Notes under the pieces: model-generated
Seen by the model: only the letters and a program-made list of their open reading frames with translations
Database searches by the model: none
Told to the model about the DNA's origin: nothing
Shown here: positions 34,056-43,400 of the stretch, piece by piece
How the letters are laid out: every line of letters starts with the position of its first letter
How positions within the stretch are numbered: position 1 is the first letter of the stretch
Source of the DNA: Monomorium pharaonis
Taxonomy: Eukaryota; Arthropoda; Insecta; Hymenoptera; Formicidae
NCBI RefSeq assembly: GCF_013373865.1
Contig: NC_050474.1
Coordinates: forward strand, 12,463,045-12,527,044
Length of the DNA stretch: 64,000 bases
Direction of reading: 5' to 3'
Program-made: the position numbers and the translations under genes

Positions 34056-34632
34056 AATATGATACCAGAGGAGGAAAAATATTATAATTCAGCAGACGCC
34101 CGTACCACGAGTTTTCGTCGGTTCGCCATATCAGCGCGGACACGGAATCGGGAGTTTTCTCGGTGGATTATTCAGAAAGGCACTTCCTTACTTGAGTAGA
34201 GGTGTACGTGCGATCGGTAAAGAAGCTTTACGTGCAGGTATTAACGTGATAGACGACGTTGAAAATAATATTCCTTTGAAGGAGGCACTCAGAAATCGAT
34301 TCAAAGAATCTCGAGGAAATCTCAAAAGAAAAGCAGAAGAGAAAATTAAAAACCTAATGAAGGGATCGGGATATGAAATATCGTCGAAAAAGCTCCCACT
34401 TCAGTTTCCCTTCGTTAGTCACACTGGTCGCTTTGCAACAAAGTCGGCATCGCGTAAACGTCGGACAAGCAAAAAGAAAACATCAAAAAACAGTAGGCGG
34501 AAGAAAAAAACGGTTAAAAGATTGACGAAGAAAAAGTCTCGTTCGGTAAGAGGCAAAAATAAAAAGACTTCCACTACGAATCGTCGTCGTCGTGTTAGTA
34601 AGAAGCGTGGAGTATCCGATATATTCTCTTAA
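34056..34632 (+). pseudogene. Polinton basic internal virion protein (pVI/pX-like), start unclear
   Basis: The coherent frame begins around 34090 with VPRVFVGSPYQRGHGIGSFL and runs to TAA 34632. It has no ATG before 34192 (MSRGVRAIGKE). An ATG at 34059 lies in another phase and meets a stop at 34197, so a frameshift or lost start codon is likely. The order is a Gly-rich amphipathic N-terminal region, helices (ALPYLSRGVRAIGKEALRAG), then an extremely Lys/Arg-rich tail (KRRTSKKKTSKNSRRKKK). This resembles adenovirus-type internal proteins that bind DNA or disrupt membranes. Function is inference from composition and location between penton and major capsid genes. Confidence 0.6.
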
Positions 34633-35939
34633 TTCACGTCAAAAGTCTCTGCATGAGAAATAAGTATGTCTTTTCTTCACACTCATTCCAGCGAGTGCTT
34701 AAAGAGTGAACTCGATCTCTTCTCGTTACCTCCCACTCAAACCAGCATAGAAAGTTCGCAATGGATTTATTACAAGCCTGTGACATCACTCGACGACGAT
34801 GCTCCTATAGAATTTGTCATACCCGGTCACGGGGAAGATTACTTAGATCTCACGCATACCATGTTAAGTATTCGGCTACGCGTAGAAACCACTCCTCTCG
34901 CCGGTGGGGAGAAAGATACGACGCCCAGTGACTTTATACTCAAAGTAGGCCCTGTAAATCATTTGTTACATTCCATGTTCAATCAAATTGACGTATATTT
35001 TAATCAGAAACTCGTGTCACCTCCAAACAACGCTTACGCGTATCGTGCATACATCGAAGCATTATTAAACTATGCTTCTCCCGCAAAATCCTCTCATCTG
35101 ACAGCGTGTCTATGGGACATGGATACACCCGGTCTCATGGACACTCACGTAGATTCCTCGGCACCAAATAACGCTCTCGTGAGACGAGCGCGTTATATTC
35201 AGACAGGACAGGAGTTAGATCTCTTAGGTCATCTTCACTGCGACGTTTTTAATCAGGATAAATTTTTAATTAACGGAGTAGAAGTTAGAATGAGGCTCGT
35301 ACGCTCGAAAGATTCTTTCTGTCTAATGGAATCTAGTTCCACGTCAAAAATTCGTATTTTAGACGCTAGTCTACTCGTAAGAAGAGCAAAAATAAGCCCC
35401 GGTGTATTACTCGCTCACGCTAAAATGTTGAGTAAGACAACTGCCAAGTATCCTTTAACGAGAGTAGAGGTTAAAACGTTCACGATACACTCCGGGCTCG
35501 TAGGAGAATCGATAGATAACGTGATCCTTGGTCAACTACCGAAACGCGTAATTGTCGGTTTTGTTGATAACAGAGCGTTTAACGGAGATAGAAAATTAAA
35601 TCCGTTTAATTTCAAAAACTACGATATAAATTTCTTTTCGCTATACGTCGACGGTGTACAAATTCCTAGTAGACCGCTACAGCCGAATTTCTCGAAAGAC
35701 GAACCGCTCTACGTCGAAGCCTATCATACGCTCTTTTCCGGAACTGGCATTCACTTTTTGAACGAGGGTAATTCTATAAGTAGAAACGATTATGCCGATG
35801 GATATACACTTTTCGCTTTCGATCTCACTCCCGATTTATCCGCAAATTGTGCCGGACATTGGAATCTCGTGAAACATGGCAGTCTACGATTAGAAGTACG
35901 ATTCGGAAGGGCATTATCCACGTCTGTTAACTGTATCGT

Positions 35940-36857
35940 TGTAACGAACCTCCCGTCCGCCGGCTTCCACCGTCCGCGCGCGCGGCCCGACCGAACACCC
36001 GTCGGGCCGCTATACGGGCACCGGCCCGTCATAAAGACACATCTCTCATCGGAGACATCTCCGACGATCCGCGCACCGGCCCTCCGCTCGCTCGAGCGGA
36101 GGGGATCGGGCACGGAGGAACCCGAGCGCTCGCGAAACCTTACGAACCTCCACCTGGACGGGTATAAAAGGCCGTCCCGGTGGAGGACCAAGTTACTTCT
36201 CGACCGACCGTATTCCGGCAATCCTGTCCGCCCGATACGACGAGAAGTCCTCCTCGATCAAGTAGTAGAGTGGAGCGTCTCCGCTTTCGCCAAGCGCTCT
36301 TGGCCACGATCACCCACATCCTTATCCTGGGCTCAACAGTCGAGGGTGGAGTGTTCTCCGCCTTCGCCGAGACAGTCTCGGCCGCAGCTCATCTCCATCC
36401 TAAGTACACGGCCCGGACGCAAGAGATCGAGCGTTCTCCGTCTCCCCCGAGTATTCTCGGGACCGGTGCCGTTTCCTAAGACACGTCATCTCCGACACGG
36501 GACGAGAACGTATCGGCCGCGCATCCACGATCACCCGCGCTCCGCGTGAACACGGCTCCGCGCCCCACGCCGCGCACTCCCGCGTCTCGCAACTTCTACA
36601 CGACACAGCGGGATATCCCGGCGCCTCACACCGCGCACCCCGCCTTCACCACCGAACAACGCCGCGGATTCCGACGAACAGCTGACACCGAAACGTCAGC
36701 TATCCTATACGTACTGTAAATATACTTGTAAATATTCATGTAAATATAATCATTAAGAAACCAAGTACACCGTCGGGTACAATTTATTGCCTCAGGACCT
36801 TTTTCTACCCTAGATCCCGACGAGCTACGTCCGTGTAGAAAAAAAACGGTCGTTACA
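35940..36857 (+). repeat. solo LTR inserted in the Polinton capsid gene
   Basis: Begins TGTAACG and ends CGTTACA (7-bp inverted tips), flanked by tcgt on both sides (35936-35939 and 36858-36861). A TATA box (tataaaag, 36163-36170) lies in the GC-rich 5' part; an AT-rich R/U5-like stretch follows. Its last ~110 bp resemble, in reverse, the sequence at 55683-55770. Gypsy-type by its 4-bp duplication. Confidence 0.88.
36163..36170 (+). promoter_or_regulatory. TATA box of the solo LTR
   Basis: tataaaag in an otherwise GC-rich context, placed where an LTR promoter is expected. Confidence 0.55.
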
Positions 36858-37158
36858 TCGTTTATGCAGAATTTGATAATGTTCTAGAAATCGACTCTTC
36901 TCGTCAAATTATCGTCGACTTTTCCGGCTAGACTTTATGTCTGATAGATGATAAAATCGTGTGAAAAAAAATTATAACCACCACCATTACCTTCAGCAGT
37001 ACTAACATCAATTAACCCCACCACCGTCACCAACGCTAACAACGCATTTTTTCGCTGATATTTTTAAAATCATACGAAGAGAAATCAGTTTTCTACAAGA
37101 CACGAAGACAGTCACATCGATTTAAAAGAGTGAAGCAAGCAAGCTGTTGATTATAACC

Positions 37159-37962
37159 ATGGACATAGTTATTGACATCCAAGGCTTTCGGGATAGCGAG
37201 GGAAAATTTATTCCTAAAGAGATCTCAGTTGTCGCACTCGACGCAGCAATCATCGGCCATTGGATTACACTGCCTCCTTGCTCGTTTGAAGAATTACCCG
37301 AAAGTTCAAGACGTGAAAACAATTGGCTTTCACAGAATTACCACGGTATCGAGTGGTTCGACGGTGAAGCTAATCCCAAGTTTTTTGTAAGCCAACTACG
37401 TGACATTACCCGCTGGGCTCGCTGCATCTTTACCAGAGGCCATGAAAAAGCAAGTTACTTGCGTGATCTTCTCTACAGAAACATATATAATCTGGAAGCA
37501 GATTCTCCGGCATACAAATATTTACCCGATGTCGACGAGTACGGTCACCGCTGTACTCATCACGGACTTCGAGCTAACGCAAAATTTCATTGTGCGTTAC
37601 GTAACGCTCACAAATTAAAACACTGGTTAAACGAGCCATCCAGCCGAAACTCGAGTCACGCCAGTCTCTCGACTAACGACGACGTCGTCGACGAAGAAAA
37701 AGAGGGAGAAAAAGGAGAAATCGTACAAAACGTAGAAGTAAAAGTCGAAGATCCGACAACAGACGAAGAGAAAGAAAACGAACGCACGGCTAAAGAGAAC
37801 CCAGAAATTACGCAAACGATTCCACTCTCCCGGTCGTCGCCTTCGTATGAATTCACTGGAAATTTTACGTGCGTTGCGACAACTGAATGCCAAGTATGTC
37901 GGCGTCTATCCTGCAGACAGACTACCGAGGGTGTGGACGAGATCGACAGCAATCGTCGCTAA
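37159..37962 (+). CDS. Polinton accessory protein upstream of the protease, unrecognised (~267 aa)
   Basis: ATG at 37159 in a good context (accATGg). The N-terminal ~160 residues form one compact domain, beginning DIVIDIQGFRDSEGKFIP, with WLSQNYHGIEWFDGE in the middle and paired Cys/His residues near GHRCTHHGLRANAKFHC. The strand-rich opening with an Asp could be an RNase H-fold nuclease, but a complete acidic set was not verified. The C-terminal ~100 residues are low-complexity and Glu/Lys-rich. It overlaps the protease gene by 116 nt in a different frame, so translation of the protease may depend on reinitiation or a separate transcript. Frame intact. Confidence 0.65.
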   Translation: MDIVIDIQGFRDSEGKFIPKEISVVALDAAIIGHWITLPPCSFEELPESSRRENNWLSQNYHGIEWFDGEANPKFFVSQLRDITRWARCIFTRGHEKASYLRDLLYRNIYNLEADSPAYKYLPDVDEYGHRCTHHGLRANAKFHCALRNAHKLKHWLNEPSSRNSSHASLSTNDDVVDEEKEGEKGEIVQNVEVKVEDPTTDEEKENERTAKENPEITQTIPLSRSSPSYEFTGNFTCVATTECQVCRRLSCRQTTEGVDEIDSNRR

Positions 37963-38356
37963 CACAGACAATCACAATCAACCTGGCAAACACTGGGTCG
38001 CATTTTACGTCGATGAACGCGGAACAGGAACATATTTCGATAGCTACGGATTACCACCCTTGGACTTCAGATTCCTCCTACGACTGCGACGAAACTCAGC
38101 GAAGTACCGATGGAACACCGTGCCTCTACAAGGATTACTCTCGCAAACTTGCGGACAATACTGCTGTGTTTTTCTATATTTTATGTCTCGTGGTTATAAT
38201 CTTAATCGGTTTCTCAATTTATTTTCTTCCGATTGTGAGCTCAACGACAGACGAATAGTAAAAATATTTAATAAAATTTTTTCGTGTAAAGAAATAAAAA
38301 AATGTGTAAAACATCAAGCGTGCTGTCATGTACAATTTCGTATTCCTAGAAAGTAA
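37847..38356 (+). CDS. Polinton adenain-like cysteine protease
   Basis: ATG at 37847 (MNSLEILRALRQLNAKYVG), 169 aa, intact. The catalytic pattern of the adenovirus protease/Ulp1 clan is visible: His in GKHWVAFYVD (~residue 50), the acidic residue in TYFDSYGLPP (~63) and an oxyanion-hole Gln with the nucleophile Cys in SQTCGQYC (~100). The length suits a Polinton maturation protease, which cleaves capsid and core precursors during virion assembly. It is the last gene before the right TIR. The start lies within the upstream gene in another phase. Confidence 0.87.
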   Translation: MNSLEILRALRQLNAKYVGVYPADRLPRVWTRSTAIVANTDNHNQPGKHWVAFYVDERGTGTYFDSYGLPPLDFRFLLRLRRNSAKYRWNTVPLQGLLSQTCGQYCCVFLYFMSRGYNLNRFLNLFSSDCELNDRRIVKIFNKIFSCKEIKKCVKHQACCHVQFRIPRK

Positions 38357-39815
38357 GCTATATTAATAAATATTTTATTTGTAATTTTAAGTAATGTCTA
38401 TTTCTTTCTCGCACCCTCTCTATAATATATATCTCTTTCCTATATCCGAGTCAAAAATTATACTCGCACCTGTTTTTACCTTAGGTATCACTACATAATA
38501 GCAAAAAGTGCTCTCTCTCGCGCTTACAAAGCATACTTGACCTATAAACCTATTGACCCATTTTACAAAAACTCCCACCTGTCCGAGCCGCACCCCCGCT
38601 GGGTAAAAACGCTCGGCATTAAGATCTGCTTTTTCCTATTCAAAATCCAGTAGTATACTCAGGACAGCCAATCAAGGCTCGGGGCAGCCATGGAAGGCCA
38701 ATCAAGACTCGGGGCAGCCATGGGGTATCCAATCAGAACCCTCCGTTCAAAATCGTGACGTCACAAACTCAGGCTACCCAATCAAGGCTCGGGGCAGCCA
38801 TGGGGTGCCAATCAAAACGTGCCGTTCAAACTCGTGACGTCACAGCGTCTAGTCTTCCCCACCAGGCCCAGACGGGGGAAGGGGGTTAGGTTTGACACCA
38901 GTCGGAGGAAGAGTGGGGTTAGGTTTGTCATCAGGCCGAGAAAAAAGTTCGGGTTTGTTTTGATGCACCATGGCTGCCCCAGACAGGGGGCAAGGGGGGC
39001 AGACACCCCCCGCTGTGAGGGCGAGGAGTGGGGGTTTGTTTTGACGCCCCATGGCTTCCCCTATACTACTTATGTGTGTACGTGTACATACATGTGTACA
39101 AAAAATATCAGTTGTAATGCTTAAAGAAGTGATTACTAAATTTATTTTTTTAATAAATAACGATTATTTTTAATAAAAAATATTTTTTTGATGATAGTCT
39201 TAAACGTCGTAAACTGTCATTATAAATTTTAAAAGAAGCTGTTATCATATGTTCGATACAAAATTTATGCTTCTTCAAAAAACATTTAAAAAATTTATCG
39301 ATTAAAATGGAAATGACAACCAAATAAAATGTTTGTTTCAACTTTATATTCTTAATTAAAAATTAAATAACTAGGATATTTTTTATAAAATTAATCCTTG
39401 TGATAGACTTATAATACACGGAAAAAACTTTATGATAAAAATTACTATGGTAAGTAGTAAACGCGGGCCAAGGAGGAATTATGAAAATTTTTATTATGTT
39501 TTTCATCAAATTACGACAATATTTACACTATTTATATGATATAATTCTCTGAAATTTTTTCTTACAGTTCGTGGTTACTATCATAAATAATAAATCATAC
39601 ATAATTTTACTATAAAATTTACTCCGTGTAAATTTACGAATATATGAATTTATTAAATGTTTAAATTGATTCTAGTTAAAAAAAAATCAATTATTCATTT
39701 TTAATTTTATTTTTTTTTATAATTATTTTATCTTTAATGATTGAAAAGAGTATTCTGTTGATAATAAACACCACACTTTACATAAAACAAACAATGTTTA
39801 ACATTTTCGCGTATG

Positions 39816-39817
<2 letters not shown>

Positions 39818-39897
<80 letters not shown>

Positions 39898-39900
39898 CAA
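39818..39900. repeat. (AC)n microsatellite
   Basis: About 80 bp of AC repeats in the left arm of the palindrome; followed at about 39987-40002 by a pure C run. Confidence 0.95.
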
Positions 39901-40070
39901 ATCACATACCAAAAGTTTCTTGAATTAAGGAATAATCATTTTCCTGTCATAAAGTGATTATTCTTTAGCTCGTGTATGTATGTACCCCCCCCCCCCCCCC
40001 CACACACAAATTACATACTAAAATTTTTTTAATTAAATAATTATTGTTTATAAGTTTTCAAACGTTTAAT

Positions 40071-40456
40071 AAAGGACACCGCACACATTTTATGGAAAAG
40101 TGTTAGCGGTCAAATTGGCTGAAAGTGAGATATAATGTACTCCATGACGCGCTGATCAAATATGCCCATAGGACCAGGGTCTGAAAATCTCTACATTTTG
40201 ATATGTATATACATGTATATACATGTATGTTAGCTATAGCACGGTCCACCGTATCAAGGAACCCAATCATCTACGAGACACGATAATCAAAAATGCCATA
40301 TTTTCAACATTCAAAGCTCCGTATATCAAAATGTAGAGATTTTCAGACCCTGGACCTATGAACATATTTGATCAGCGCGTCATAGAGTACATTATATCTC
40401 ACTTTCAGCCAATTTGACCGGTAACACTTTTCCATAAGATGTGTGCGGGGTCCTTT
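40071..40456. mobile_element. nested palindromic MITE at the centre of the larger palindrome
   Basis: Begins AAAGGACaCCGCACACATTTTATGG and ends with its mirror (CCATAAGATGTGTGCGGGGTCCTTT). The arms are about 130 bp and contain gctgaaagtgagatataatg. The flanks are TA-rich, compatible with a TA target. No coding capacity. Confidence 0.7.
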
Positions 40457-41112
40457 ATATATTTGTAAATTTACACGGAAAAAATTTTATAGTAACATTA
40501 TATATGATTTATTATTTATGATAGTAACCACGAACTGTAAGAAAAAATTTCAGAAAATTATATCATATAAGTAGTATAAATATTGTCGTAATTTGATGAA
40601 AAACATAATAAAATTTTTCATAATTCCTTCTTGGCCCGCGTTTACTACTTACCATAGTAATTTTTATCATAAAGTTTTTTCCTTGTATTATAAGTCTATC
40701 ACAAGGATTAATTTTATAAAAAATATAAATATCCTAGTTATTTAATTTTTAATTAAGAATATAAAGTTGAAACAAACATTTTATTTGGTTGTCATTTCCA
40801 TTTTAATCGATAAATTTTTTAAATGTTTTTTGAAGAAGCATAAATTTTGTATCGAACATATGATAACAGCTTCTTTTAAAATTTATAATGACAGTTTACG
40901 ACGTTTAAGACTATCATCAAAAAAATATTTTTTATTAAAAATAATCATTATTTATTAAAAAAATAAATTTAGTAATCACTTCTTTAAGCATTACAACTGA
41001 TATTTTTTGTACACATATATGTACACGTACACACATACTTTTTGTCGTTAAATAATTTTATTTTTAAAAAGTTAGGGAACTATCATAACTCGAAGGGAGA
41101 ATTTAGCGTTAC

Positions 41113-41382
41113 GCGTCGCTTGTGCGTAGCCATTGTCGCTTGTTGTAACAATTTGCCCCGCGCGCCTAGCAATCTCAAGGTTCAAGCGCTGGGGAAGGGC
41201 GGCCGCCGTGGCCGGGCGCTCGGCGCGGTTGCATTTGCCGGTAGGCCAGGCTAATACAGAAAATTTTACAAGTCACTAACTTGTTAACTATTGCAAAAAT
41301 GAAAAAACGGCAAGGTACTTTTCTGTTCAGTTTCATGCGCTCTACCTGCTCATAAACATCCCATAAAAAAATACCAGACACC

Positions 41383-41384
<2 letters not shown>
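41113..41384 (-). mobile_element. mariner-end repeat fragment, family B copy 2
   Basis: Reverse complement of 11867-12112, with an extra GC-rich insert near 41190-41235. It abuts the Polinton right end exactly; copy 1 continues past this breakpoint, so the Polinton or a rearrangement interrupted it here. Confidence 0.7.

Positions 41385-41425
<41 letters not shown>
41385..41425. repeat. (TA)n/(TG)n microsatellite
   Basis: TA run grading into TG, the insertion site of the following Gypsy element. Confidence 0.9.
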
Positions 41426-41429
<4 letters not shown>

Positions 41430-41683
41430 AAAGTGCGTGTACGACTACAACGCACGGTTACTGGCGTGGATGGGTAAGGCAGATCGGGGCCTTATCACGA
41501 TGTGTGGTGTGCGCGTCGTGGGAGGGTGTGATGAGAGGCGACAGCGTGCGCGGACAAAGGGGCGCGGAAAAAGAAGGAGACAGACGGGAAGGGACTGCCC
41601 GAGAGATCGGCAAGAGTGATTCGTACAACCGCGTTCTCGCAAAAGATCCGTTCGAAGCATCATAAATAAAACCCGATACTTCA
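41426..41683 (+). repeat. 5' LTR of Gypsy element 1
   Basis: 258 bp, homologous to 46502-46756 with a modest number of differences; AATAAA lies near 41664. Confidence 0.92.
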
Positions 41684-41685
41684 TT

Positions 41686-41702
41686 CTGGGGGTTCAGCCG
41701 GG
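41686..41702 (+). other. candidate primer binding site of Gypsy element 1
   Basis: tgggggttcagccggga starts two bases after the LTR and resembles the tRNA-Pro-type sites of other LTR elements. Confidence 0.5.
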
Positions 41703-41777
41703 ATCAAGAAAAGCGGGTGTGCGGATTTTGAGCCTAGACGAGGCATCGCGCGACGTAGGACGGCGAGCGCGGGACGA

Positions 41778-43400
41778 GTGTCGAACGAAGCCTGGACGGG
41801 GCGTTGCGCGATGCGAAAGAATGACGTACGCGACACAATCGAGCCTAGACCAGGGCATTATGTGACGCAAGAGACGACGAGCGACAGACGACGAGTGCAA
41901 GAACGTGAGACGAAGGCGGCAACGAATGTTCGAGATTCCAAGATGGCGGAAAAGACCAAGTTCAAGGCAGCCGTGCTAAAAGACAAAGTCAAGGCCCGTG
42001 GACTGGTTATTAGTGGCTCGAAAACCGAGCTTAAGGAGTACGACCCGACAGGGAAATGGATGGAGAGCAACGACGAAAGTGATAAACGAGAAACCGACGG
42101 TGAGTCTAGCAGCGACGAAGAAGAGCTTTGCTACGCGGGAAACAGCGAGCACCCTAGACGCAGAGGGAATGCATCGTCTAAGTTGCGCGAGCGAGACCTA
42201 GCCGATCGTAAAAGAGAGAACAAGCTTTTTCGACGGGAACGCGAAATCGAATTCGCGAGACGCAAAAAGGAACTGATACAACACGAACTCGAGCTTGCCC
42301 GGCGCGAGATAGCGACGCTACGGCAAAGTGGACGAAGTAACATGGCGGAAGATGAGTCGCGAACGCGGGAAACGCGGGAGTGACGCAACAGGAGAAAAAA
42401 CGCGAATACCGGAAGCGCGCGAGAGGCCAAGTGACATGGCGGAATATGGACCGCAAACGCGGAAAACACGCTGAAGTGACGCAACGGGAGAAGCGCGAGT
42501 GCCGGATACGCGCGAGAGACGAAGTGACGTGGCGGAATATGGACCGCAAACGCGGGAGACACGTGGAGATGACGCGGTGGGAAGAAGCGCGAGCGCCGGA
42601 AACGCGCGAGCAACGAAGCGACGCGGCGGGAATGTCGCGCCCCCTGTCGAACATGAACCTGAAGACGATTGCCGAATTAGTGAGTGAATTCGACGTATAC
42701 CTGACAATTTTGACGTGTGGCAAAAGCAAGTGAATTTCATGAAAGCGACATATGAGCTAGCGGATGACGTCGCAAAGACACTGATTAGAATGAAGCTCAA
42801 GAAGAAAGCGTTCGAGTGACTACATTCAAGAGCCGAACACTTATCGATGACCTTCGACGGACTCATGGGTGAGCTGGGACGAATGTACCGACCAAAGCTA
42901 AGCAAGATCGATCTGCGAAAGAAATTCGAGGCACGAGCATGGACAAAAGGAAAAACGTTTAGGGAATACGCGCATGATAAGATCACAATGGGGAACCATG
43001 TGCCGATCAATGACAACGACATGCTGGACTATCTCATTGAAGGAATATCCGACCGAACATTGAATAATCAAGCTCGCATACAATGCTTTACAACGAAGGA
43101 ATCTCTGATTGATGCTTTTGAGAAAATCACGTTGCGTGAGCAGCAGCCAACGAAGCAAATCCAACAAGATAAACGAAATGGTGGAAAAAATACGCACGGT
43201 GGAAAGGACGCAGGAAGCGGAAAAGGCGACACTAGCGACGACAAGAAGAGGACGGACCGGAAGAACTGCTTCAACTGCGGAGTATCAGGTCACGTGAGTG
43301 CTGCATGCCCTTCGAAAGAACTGGGCCCGAAATGCTTCCAATGCAACAAACACACTGCGTCAAAGTGCCAGAAGAAAAATGAAGCAGCAAAAGAAGTCTG
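41778..43400 (+). pseudogene. Gypsy element 1 gag with SAP-like motif and zinc knuckle, broken
   Basis: Frames 41778-42383 and 42380-42733, then from 42847. The start is uncertain: MAEKTKFKAAVLKDKVKARG at 41944 looks like the natural opening and has a SAP-domain-like pattern (LKDKVKARGLVISGSKTELK). A charged coiled-coil region follows, then three diverged ~100-bp repeats (about 42345-42640) rich in Arg/Glu. The gag core has an in-frame TGA near 42817. A CCHC knuckle (CFNCGVSGHVSAAC) lies near 43266-43310, with a second Cys cluster after it. The product would package element RNA. Confidence 0.8.

Larger units (their letters stand above)
34666..36931 (+). pseudogene. Polinton major capsid protein (double jelly roll), split by a solo LTR
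   Basis: ATG 34666 (MSFLHTHSSECLKSELDLF) opens a frame of about 425 codons to 35939. A 918-bp solo LTR follows (35940-36857). After the second copy of the 4-bp target duplication, the same phase continues for about 22 codons to TAG at 36929. Features typical of Polinton hexon-like proteins include TSIESSQWIYYKPV, VDVYFN-like IDVYFNQKLV, and late GYTLFAFDLTPD followed by GSLRLEVRFG. The protein forms trimeric capsomers of an icosahedral shell. As it stands the translation reads into LTR sequence and stops at 36549, so the C-terminal strand is replaced by unrelated residues. Confidence 0.88.
39070..41036. mobile_element. 1.96-kb palindromic element inside the Polinton right TIR
   Basis: Arms of about 900 bp are inverted copies: 39074-39960 and 40460-41036 with intervening matches. 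Identical short frames at 39150-39341 (minus) and 40767-40958 (plus) are mirror shadows, not genes. The tips read tatgtgtgtacgtgtac and its complement. An AC microsatellite and a 16-base C run break the left arm. No clean target duplication. Confidence 0.8.
17907..41112 (+). mobile_element. Polinton/Maverick virus-like DNA transposon, about 23 kb with insertions
   Basis: Inverted repeats of about 714 bp (17907-18620 and 38445-41112, the latter interrupted) begin GTAACGCTAAATTCTCC. The interior encodes the Polinton core set: DNA polymerase B, HerA/FtsK-type ATPase, RVE integrase with chromodomain, adenain-like protease, penton-like minor capsid and major capsid proteins, plus accessory genes. 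All core genes are on the plus strand and tightly packed from 29970 to 38356. No 6-bp target duplication was found at the ends. At least three later insertions and several point mutations disable the copy. Confidence 0.93.
38445..41112 (-). repeat. right TIR of Polinton, interrupted by a palindrome
   Basis: Mirror of 17907-18620. The TIR is continuous from 38445 to about 39069 and resumes at about 41030-41112. The interval is a large foldback structure. The end GCGTTAC at 41106-41112 mirrors the left GTAACGC. Confidence 0.88.

Noticed and set aside
39150..40958. Two copies of a 63-aa protein gene
   Set aside because: Near-identical frames lie in opposite orientation in the arms of a palindrome, so they are mirror shadows of AT-rich repeat DNA.
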